The notes under the pieces were generated by a model. That model saw nothing but the letters and a program-made list of their open reading frames with translations. It was not told the DNA's origin and searched no databases. A DNA stretch of 6,172 nt. Origin: Candidatus Poribacteria bacterium. GTDB lineage: Bacteria > Poribacteria > WGA-4E > GCA-2687025. The position numbers and the translations under genes were made by a program. Below, piece by piece: positions 1-4,892 of the stretch (the first letter of the stretch is position 1; each line of letters starts with the position of its first letter). The stretch is taken from contig NYZG01000001.1 in assembly GCA_002687025.1 (NCBI GenBank), positions 1 to 6,172 of the forward strand, written 5' to 3'.

Positions 1-4
1 CTTC

Positions 5-7
5 TGA
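5..7 (+). other. In-frame TGA at a conserved cluster-cysteine position
   Basis: In the frame of the NapG-like gene the codons read TTC-TGA-GGC-TAC-CTC-TGC-CCC, i.e. F-*-G-Y-L-C-P. NapG-type proteins have C-x3-C-P here: C102-TTV-C106-P in the paralogue at 1215, and C105-IAA-C109 in the paralogue at 2413. The TGA therefore replaces the first Cys of the pair and differs from TGC by one base. Possible readings are selenocysteine, a nonsense mutation, or a sequence error near the end of an assembled fragment. An error or a mutation is more likely a priori. Confidence 0.6.
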
Positions 8-307
8 GGCTACCTCTGCCCCTCTGGCACCTTGCAGCCGGTCGAGCGTGAACTCGAAGACATACAGGCGAAGGTGAGGATGGGGCGGGCCGTCCTCGAT
101 CCCAACCTTTGCTACTCCTACAACATGCGCACCTGCGGCGTCTGCTACCGCGCATGTCCGCTGCAAGATGTGGCGCTGAAGATCGGGATGTACGAGCGAC
201 CCATACTCATCGCCGAGAACTGCGTCGGCTGCGGCAACTGCGAGCGCATCTGCTACCACTACCCGCAGGCGATCCGCGTGATTCCCTTCGAAGACAGGAG
301 CGCCTAG
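8..307 (+). CDS. NapG-like [4Fe-4S] ferredoxin, C-terminal part (5' end outside window)
   Basis: This is the tail of a polyferredoxin of the NapG/MauM type, which relays electrons between a membrane NapH-like protein and a periplasmic reductase. The frame reads CPSGTL (17-34), then a 'MGRAVL' segment that aligns with 'MGTAVI' of the NapG-like gene at 1215. Next come a C-x7-C-x2-C-x3-CP site (residues NLC...CGVCYRACP) and a final C-x2-C-x2-C-x3-C site (CVGCGNCERIC). The frame stays homologous upstream to a TGA at 5-7, which sits where the paralogues have a cluster Cys. The first possible start, TTG at 32, lies inside the conserved domain and has no ribosome-binding site, so it is not a credible start. 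The gene ends with TAG, 2 bp before the NapH-like gene. It is either a window-truncated gene with a recoded or erroneous TGA, or a broken gene. Localisation cannot be judged without the N-terminus. Confidence 0.72.
   Translation, partial: GYLCPSGTLQPVERELEDIQAKVRMGRAVLDPNLCYSYNMRTCGVCYRACPLQDVALKIGMYERPILIAENCVGCGNCERICYHYPQAIRVIPFEDRSA
296..300 (+). promoter_or_regulatory. Ribosome-binding site for the NapH-like gene
   Basis: AGGAG ends 9 nt before the ATG at 310 and lies inside the end of the preceding gene. It supports 310 as the start, rather than any codon further upstream in the same open frame. Confidence 0.7.
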
Positions 308-309
308 CC

Positions 310-1218
310 ATGCAGGTCGCGCGGCGCTCGATACAGGTTCTGGTCGTGGCGTTCGTCGTCCTCGTGCCGATGGTGAACTACTACGGCGTGAAGGTGCAGC
401 AGAAGGACTACCGCGGCATCGAGAACTCCGCGATGCTCTCCACCGTCGACACGATGTTCGGCGAGATGGACCGCGACGACGCCGCGGACCTCAGCCACAA
501 GGTCAAAGGCAGCGTGTGGACGGCCGAGGTGTTCGGCGTCAAGGTAAGTGACCCGCTCGCCGCCCTCGAATCAACGACGACCGCCACGCGGTTTCACTGG
601 CCACTGATCCTGTCCATCGCGCTACCTGTGCTGGTGACACTCATCCTGGGCAGAGCCTACTGCGGCTGGATGTGCCCGATGAACCTGGTCTTCGAGATCA
701 ACGACAAGCTGCGTGGCTTGCTGAAGAAGACCGGCTACAACGTCCGCAACGTGCGGTTCGGCCGGCAGACGAAATACGTCGTCCTCGGCGTGGGGCTGCT
801 CGTCGCGTTCATCGTCGGCATCCCCGTGCTGTCGCTCCTCTACCCGCCGGCCATCCTGAGCCGCGAGGTGTTCTACAAGGTCTACGGCGGCGCGTTCGGG
901 AGCGGCCTCCTCATTCTGGCGGCGATGTGCCTGTTCGAGCTGATCCTGTCCCAGCGGTGGTGGTGCAGATACGTCTGCCCGGGCGGAGCGGTCTATTCGG
1001 GCATCGCCTTGGTTCGCCGCTTGCGCATCGTGCGCAACGACTCCGCGTGCGACCGGTGCGGCGACTGCGTCCCGATATGCCCTTACGACCTGCGCCCGAT
1101 GACGACGGAGCTCACGGCCGACTGCGACCAGTGCGGGCAGTGCGTTTCCGCCTGCGACCCGGGGGCGCTGAACTTCAAGTTCCAGCTCAGCGGACCACTA
1201 AGAGGCACGGCGCGATGA
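310..1218 (+). CDS. napH: NapH-like quinol-dehydrogenase membrane ferredoxin (302 aa)
   Basis: NapH proteins are inner-membrane iron-sulfur proteins thought to take electrons from quinol and pass them to NapG. Predicted membrane segments lie near residues 8-25, 98-113, 156-177 and 196-213. The second ends at GRAYCGWMCP, with C118-x3-C122-P, and the fourth is followed by C219-x3-C223-P; both are NapH hallmarks. Two ferredoxin-type sites follow, C247-x2-C-x2-C-x3-C257-P and C272-x2-C-x2-C-x3-C282, expected on the cytoplasmic side. Residues 75-97 (FGVKVSDPLAALES...HW) match the NapH segment before the second helix. The stretch at about 28-72 looks like an added loop, which fits a length slightly above the roughly 287 aa of enterobacterial NapH. 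The start at 310 has a good ribosome-binding site. The stop overlaps the next ATG (ATGA), implying coupled translation with the NapG-like protein. The family call is secure; the partner enzyme is inferred from the NapA-like gene downstream. Confidence 0.88.
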   Translation: MQVARRSIQVLVVAFVVLVPMVNYYGVKVQQKDYRGIENSAMLSTVDTMFGEMDRDDAADLSHKVKGSVWTAEVFGVKVSDPLAALESTTTATRFHWPLILSIALPVLVTLILGRAYCGWMCPMNLVFEINDKLRGLLKKTGYNVRNVRFGRQTKYVVLGVGLLVAFIVGIPVLSLLYPPAILSREVFYKVYGGAFGSGLLILAAMCLFELILSQRWWCRYVCPGGAVYSGIALVRRLRIVRNDSACDRCGDCVPICPYDLRPMTTELTADCDQCGQCVSACDPGALNFKFQLSGPLRGTAR

Positions 1219-1796
1219 ACAGGCGCAGCTTCGTCACAGCGACGGTGGGGCTCGTTGCCGGGGTGCTGACCGCGCGGCGGATGAAGCCTGTGCAGAGGTC
1301 GTCGCGGGTGTCCTTCGGCTATGCCGACGTCAACTACTTAAGACCGCCGGGCGCCGTTGCTGAGGACGATCTCCTCGCTGGCTGTATCAACTGCGAGCTG
1401 TGCGGTCAGGCGTGTCCCATCGGTTGCATCCAGTTCTTCACGGACGACGCGAAGGGCGTGCGCGCACACACGCCGTACATCGTGGCGTCCGAGATCGCCT
1501 GCGACCTGTGTCTGGCATGCACGACCGTGTGCCCGACGGGCGTCCTCGTGCCGGTCGCGGCCAAGAAGGATGTCGCGATGGGCACGGCCGTGATCGAAGA
1601 GCGGCTGTGTCTGCCGTACCTGCGTCAGGGCGTGTGTGGCGCGTGCTACACGATCTGTCCGGTCAACGCGGTGCGCCTCGAGAAACAGCGCCACCCGAAG
1701 GTCGACGCGGAGCGGTGCGTAGGCTGCGGGCTGTGCGAGGAAGTGTGTCTACAGGACGTGAAGGCGATCCGCATCTTCCCACCGGCGGCCGCATGA
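1215..1796 (+). CDS. napG: NapG-like periplasmic ferredoxin, four [4Fe-4S] sites (193 aa)
   Basis: The N-terminus NRRSFVTATVGLVAG has a twin-arginine motif (R3-R4-x-F) and a hydrophobic stretch, so export by Tat or anchoring at the outer face of the membrane is predicted. Four cysteine sets follow: C57/60/63/67, C96/99/102/106, C132/141/144/148 (C-x8-C-x2-C-x3-CP, typical of NapG) and C168/171/174/178. A 'MGTAVI' segment (122-127) between the second and third sites is also NapG-like. At 193 aa it is shorter than enterobacterial NapG (about 230 aa), mostly in the inter-cluster loops. The ATG overlaps the napH-like stop by 4 bp, and AGAGG at 1201-1205 is a plausible ribosome-binding site. The expected role is to carry electrons from the NapH-like protein to a periplasmic acceptor. 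MauM-type ferredoxins share the same architecture, but the NapH neighbour favours NapG. Confidence 0.87.
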   Translation: MNRRSFVTATVGLVAGVLTARRMKPVQRSSRVSFGYADVNYLRPPGAVAEDDLLAGCINCELCGQACPIGCIQFFTDDAKGVRAHTPYIVASEIACDLCLACTTVCPTGVLVPVAAKKDVAMGTAVIEERLCLPYLRQGVCGACYTICPVNAVRLEKQRHPKVDAERCVGCGLCEEVCLQDVKAIRIFPPAAA

Positions 1797-2416
1797 TGCA
1801 ACGCCCACACACACGACCGAAGCCGTCCAGAGGCCCTCAGCATTCGGCGCCGCGAGTGTTGCTCCTGAGCGCGCTCGCGCTATCGCTAGCGTCAACCGCC
1901 TACGCCCACCACCAGTTGGGTCTGCCGCACTACCTGTACAACGAGGAGTACCCGCAGATCCCCACGATGGTCATCGACGCCGAGGCGGAGGGCTACGACG
2001 TCACGTTCTCGATCTACCCGGGGAACCCGCAGCCGGGCGACATCGTACGCGTCTCCGCCTACATCAAGCACGCGATGACCGGCGCGGTGTACCAGAAGCC
2101 CGTCGAGATGTCGGTCAGCACGGTGAAGTTCCTGCGCGGTGAGAGCTTCGTCGACCAGCCGAAGGCGGTGGCGTCCGAATACAACGAATACAAGGTGAGC
2201 TACCGGTTCGACACGGCCGAGAAGTACCTCGTGAACCTGAAGTTCGAGCCTCGCCCCGGGTTCTTCGAGACGATCCCGTTCCCCGTCGTTATTGGCAAGA
2301 CCAAGTTCAGCGTCGTTCCGATCGTGGCGGGGGTGATCTTCGTGGGCACGTTCGTCGCCGTCGGCGTGACGAAGAAGCGCGGGCGCGGGCGCAGACCCCA
2401 GGGGGCGGCGGCATGA
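1793..2416 (+). CDS. Exported, C-terminally anchored protein with His-His mature N-terminus (207 aa; YtkA/FixH-like fold suspected)
   Basis: I do not recognise a named gene. The N-terminus has a long basic region followed by a hydrophobic core (about 22-35) and a signal-peptidase site at A36-Y37-A38, so the mature protein would begin H39-H40-Q-L-G-L-P-H46. The body (about 47-170) lacks Cys and reads like a beta-rich domain, e.g. DVTFSIYPGNPQPGD and the ending FFETIPFPVVIGK. That recalls YtkA/FixH/CopC-type immunoglobulin-like domains, by impression rather than by search. A single membrane helix (about 173-192) followed by KKRGRGRR gives an outside domain with a short cytoplasmic tail. An N-terminal His with nearby His residues could bind copper as a histidine brace. 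The start overlaps the napG-like stop (ATGA); a second ATG at 1796 is equally possible. It is probably cotranslated with the ferredoxins. The function is unknown; metal binding or delivery is inference. Confidence 0.82.
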   Translation: MMQRPHTRPKPSRGPQHSAPRVLLLSALALSLASTAYAHHQLGLPHYLYNEEYPQIPTMVIDAEAEGYDVTFSIYPGNPQPGDIVRVSAYIKHAMTGAVYQKPVEMSVSTVKFLRGESFVDQPKAVASEYNEYKVSYRFDTAEKYLVNLKFEPRPGFFETIPFPVVIGKTKFSVVPIVAGVIFVGTFVAVGVTKKRGRGRRPQGAAA

Positions 2417-3021
2417 ACGAACACCGTGTCGTCAGCCGGTCAGAGTTCTTCCGCGACGGCCTGCGCCAGCTATTCTCGACCGCGACGGAGGTCGCGAGCG
2501 CGTTCGCGCAGAGCAGCATCGAGAAGGTCGTCATTCCGTCGCATCGGCCGCCGGGCGCCATCGAGGAGGGCGTGTTCCTCCTAACATGCACGCGCTGCGA
2601 CGCCTGCGCCGAGGCGTGCCCCCACGACGCCATCGTCATCGCGCGGGAGGACCAGGGCGTCGCCGTGGGAACGCCGGTCATCCGCCCGGTGGAGAGCCCG
2701 TGCAGGCTATGTGAAGACATGCCCTGCATCGCCGCTTGCGAGGACGAGGCGCTGCTCCCCTCCGAACGCGTGAAGATGGGCACGGCGCACATCTCCATGA
2801 CGAACTGCCTCGCGTACGCCGGGCAGATCTGCGACTACTGCTTCACCCAGTGTCCGCTGAAGCGCACGGCGATCGTCATGGAAGGCCGGAAGACGCGGGT
2901 CATCGAAGACGAGTGCGTGGGCTGCGGCATCTGCGAGGAGATCTGCCCGGCTCCCAGCGGCGGCGCGATCACCGTGATCCCGAGCAACGACAGCCACGTG
3001 GGGCGCCCCGATGCAGCATGA
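2413..3021 (+). CDS. NapF/NapG-like ferredoxin without export signal, four [4Fe-4S] sites (202 aa)
   Basis: The N-terminus (MNEHRVVSRSEFFRDGL) has no twin-arginine pair and no hydrophobic signal core, so a cytoplasmic location is expected, as for NapF. The segment HRPPGAIEEGVFLLTCTRCD (44-63) closely resembles the NapF segment before its first cluster. Cysteine sets are C59/62/65/69-P, C97/100/105/109, C132/140/143/147-P (beginning 'CLAY', as in NapF) and C168/171/174/178-P. The second set has C-x2-C-x4-C-x3-C spacing, as in NapG. NapF acts in the cytoplasm on the NapA precursor, probably in its maturation; an electron-transfer role with the membrane ferredoxins is the alternative. The ATG overlaps the previous stop (ATGA) and the only upstream signal is a G-rich stretch, so translation probably depends on coupling. 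It is a mosaic of NapF and NapG features, so no symbol is given. Confidence 0.85.
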   Translation: MNEHRVVSRSEFFRDGLRQLFSTATEVASAFAQSSIEKVVIPSHRPPGAIEEGVFLLTCTRCDACAEACPHDAIVIAREDQGVAVGTPVIRPVESPCRLCEDMPCIAACEDEALLPSERVKMGTAHISMTNCLAYAGQICDYCFTQCPLKRTAIVMEGRKTRVIEDECVGCGICEEICPAPSGGAITVIPSNDSHVGRPDAA

Positions 3022-4780
3022 CCCCACCGCACATCACGTCACACCGGCTCCGACCACGGAGGCGTCCTCCCCGGCCGACGACACCGCGACGTCACACGGC
3101 GAGATGGACCACTCCGCGCACGCTGCCGGCGCGGCGGCCGACGCCCCTGTCGACCATGCCGCGATGGGGCATGAGATGGGCGGCGGGGCGATGCCCATGG
3201 ACCATGCCGCGATGGGTCACTCGACGACGGCGCAGGCAGGCACGGGCATGACGCACATGCCCGGCATGTCCATGGCGGGGATTCCAAATCCGCTCTACTA
3301 CTCGTCCATCGTTGTGGTGATGCTCATCTCGGTCGCCGTGCTGGAACTCACGCGTCGGCAGGCGCGCGCTGTGGCGGGCGGATTCCGGTTCGACCTAATG
3401 GCGGTCGGCCCGATGAAAGCGGCGCTCAGGTCTCGCGTGACGCAAGTGAGCATCCAGGTGGCCATGCTGCTGGCGTTTGCGCTCATCATCGCGGCGGGCT
3501 TCTACGGCAACCAGATGCCCACGAAGAACATCGCGCCGACGCTGACCTGGAACATCTGGTGGATCGGCCTCATCTTCCTGATCCTGTTCGTCGGCAAGGT
3601 GTGGTGCTACGCGTGCCCGTGGGACGGCCTCACCAGTTGGCTGCGACGTCTCAGCTGCCGCGCGGGGAAGGAAGAGACGTTCAACCTGGGGTGGAAGTGG
3701 CCGAAGGCCCTGCGCAACATCTATCCCGCCACGATCCTGTTCGTCGGGTTGACGTGGCTGGAGCTCGGCTACCACGTCACGATGAGCCCACGCGCGACCG
3801 CGACGCTCGGGCTGATGATGCTCGGGCTCGTGTTCATCCCGGGTCTGCTGTTCGAGAAGAAGTCGTTCTGTCGATACGGCTGCCTCATCGGCCGTGTGAG
3901 TGGCCTGTACGCGATGTTCTCGCCCGTCGAGATTCGCCGGCGCGACGCGGATGTGTGCGCTTCCTGCAAGACTGCGGACTGCTACGTCGGGAACGGCAGC
4001 GGTTACGCGTGTCCAACCGGCCAGTACCTCAAGACCATGGACACCAACACGTACTGCACGATGTGCGCCGAGTGTGTGCGCACGTGCAAGCAGGACAACG
4101 TCGCCGTAAACCTGCGGCCGTTCGGCACGGACCTCGTCTCGACGGCGAAGCCACGCAAGGACGAGGCGTATCTCGCGCTCGTCCTCTTCTCCCTGACCGC
4201 GTTCCACGGCCTGACGATGACCCCGTCGTGGAAGATCTTCGTCAGCGCGACGCAGGACGCCATCGGCGTGGGACAGCTCGCGGCGTTCTCGCTGGGCATG
4301 GCGATTTGCCTGGCGCTGCCGATCGTGATCTACGCGCTGTTCGTGGCGGTTTCACGCGCCCTGGTGAGAGCCAAGGAGCTCAGCGTCGGCCAGCTGTTCG
4401 TCACGTACAGCTACGGTCTCATCCCCATCGCCCTGTTCTACCACATCGCGCACAACGTCGAACACTTCGTGATGGAGAGCCGTAAACTCACGGCCCTCAT
4501 CTCCGATCCCTTCGGTTACGACTGGGATCTGTTCGGCACCGCCGCTCTGCGCGCGGGGCCGATTTTCTCACTCTCCACGGTCTGGTACCTCCAGGTCGCC
4601 CTAATCATCATCGGACACGTGTTCGGCATATACGTGTCCCATCGCCAAGCGGATCGCCTGTTCGGATCGCGCTCGGGGACGCTGCTGAGTCAGGCCCCGA
4701 TGATCGTGCTGATGATCGGCTTCTCCGTGCTCAGCCTGTGGCTGGTGAAACAGCCCATGGAGATGCGCACGGCCATGTAA
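3011..4780 (+). CDS. NapH/NosR-related membrane polyferredoxin with His/Met-rich N-terminus and extra C-terminal membrane domain (589 aa)
   Basis: Residues 1-90 are hydrophilic and rich in His and Met, with MDHSAH, VDHAAMGH, MDHAAMGH and MTHMPGMSM. The first helix (about 95-112) is followed by RRQAR, so by the positive-inside rule the N-terminal region should face the periplasm. Helices at about 146-164 and 183-197 lead to C199-x2-C202-P. Helices near 237-252 and 264-281 lead to C287-x3-C291. A cytoplasmic ferredoxin-like domain follows, with C316/319/324/334-P and C349/352/355/359. This core matches the membrane ferredoxins NapH, NosR and CcoG. The rest (about 386-580) has four or five helices with H399, H478, H481, H485, H536 and H544, which could hold heme b, a metal or quinone. 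The start overlaps the previous gene by 11 bp; M32 is a weaker alternative. It probably takes part in quinol oxidation or metal-linked electron transfer; the exact role is unknown. Confidence 0.85.
   Translation: MQHDPTAHHVTPAPTTEASSPADDTATSHGEMDHSAHAAGAAADAPVDHAAMGHEMGGGAMPMDHAAMGHSTTAQAGTGMTHMPGMSMAGIPNPLYYSSIVVVMLISVAVLELTRRQARAVAGGFRFDLMAVGPMKAALRSRVTQVSIQVAMLLAFALIIAAGFYGNQMPTKNIAPTLTWNIWWIGLIFLILFVGKVWCYACPWDGLTSWLRRLSCRAGKEETFNLGWKWPKALRNIYPATILFVGLTWLELGYHVTMSPRATATLGLMMLGLVFIPGLLFEKKSFCRYGCLIGRVSGLYAMFSPVEIRRRDADVCASCKTADCYVGNGSGYACPTGQYLKTMDTNTYCTMCAECVRTCKQDNVAVNLRPFGTDLVSTAKPRKDEAYLALVLFSLTAFHGLTMTPSWKIFVSATQDAIGVGQLAAFSLGMAICLALPIVIYALFVAVSRALVRAKELSVGQLFVTYSYGLIPIALFYHIAHNVEHFVMESRKLTALISDPFGYDWDLFGTAALRAGPIFSLSTVWYLQVALIIIGHVFGIYVSHRQADRLFGSRSGTLLSQAPMIVLMIGFSVLSLWLVKQPMEMRTAM
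3152..3216 (+). repeat. Direct repeat, 17 bp x 2, in the His/Met-rich coding segment
   Basis: The 17-bp unit GACCATGCCGCGATGGG occurs exactly at 3152-3168 and 3200-3216, 48 bp apart (16 codons), encoding (V/M)-DHAAMGH twice. A more diverged unit (MDHSAH) lies about 15 codons earlier. The identity at DNA level suggests recent duplication within the metal-binding-type tail, although composition and selection on His/Met codons could contribute. Confidence 0.8.
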
Positions 4781-4815
4781 GCCGGAACGCCGTCGTGGAA
4801 CGCGTGTACCGTCCC

Positions 4816-4822
4816 GGAGGAG
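4816..4822 (+). promoter_or_regulatory. Strong Shine-Dalgarno before an alternative TTG start
   Basis: GGAGGAG lies 7 nt before TTG at 4830, which is in frame with the molybdoenzyme. If used, it would add 21 residues rich in Arg and Ser ahead of the first Met, giving a long n-region to the Tat signal. The alternative is that it serves no start, or a very short leader peptide. Confidence 0.45.
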
Positions 4823-4883
4823 AAAACGGTTGGGTAAGCGCAGCGGACGTCGGTTACGTGCGAGTACGCGACACGAGTCCAAC

Positions 4884-4888
4884 GGAGG
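4884..4888 (+). promoter_or_regulatory. Shine-Dalgarno for the molybdoenzyme ATG
   Basis: GGAGG lies 4 nt before ATG 4893 and 7 nt before ATG 4896. The spacing favours the second ATG slightly. Either start places the Tat motif TRRRFLK near residue 10, a normal distance. Confidence 0.65.
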
Positions 4889-4892
4889 ATCG

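Larger units (their letters stand above)
4781..4892 (+). other. Short gap before the molybdoenzyme gene
   Basis: There are 112 bp between the TAA at 4778-4780 and the ATG at 4893. I see no strong terminator hairpin with a T-run and no convincing -35/-10 pair, so read-through from the upstream genes is likely. The frame of the downstream gene is open across the whole gap and contains a possible TTG start at 4830. Confidence 0.55.

Noticed and set aside
32..34. TTG as the true start of the first gene
   Set aside because: Homology to NapG continues upstream of it in the same frame and no ribosome-binding site precedes it.
672..1214. Upstream extension of the NapG-like frame into the NapH-like gene
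   Set aside because: The translated extension is Arg/Pro-rich and without homology, while the NapH frame here has conserved motifs. The Tat signal begins at 1215.
3395..4207. Minus-strand open frame of 270 codons
   Set aside because: Antisense to the 589-aa polyferredoxin, whose cysteine motifs and helices are clear. The reverse translation is low-complexity Arg/Asp/Glu/His without motifs.
4781..4829. Terminator between the polyferredoxin and the molybdoenzyme
   Set aside because: Only short, GC-rich self-complementary pieces are present, without a stable hairpin plus T-run.
4830..4858. Promoter-like TTGGGT with a downstream GTTACG
   Set aside because: The -10 match is poor for a GC-rich genome and could be chance; no support for a separate transcript.
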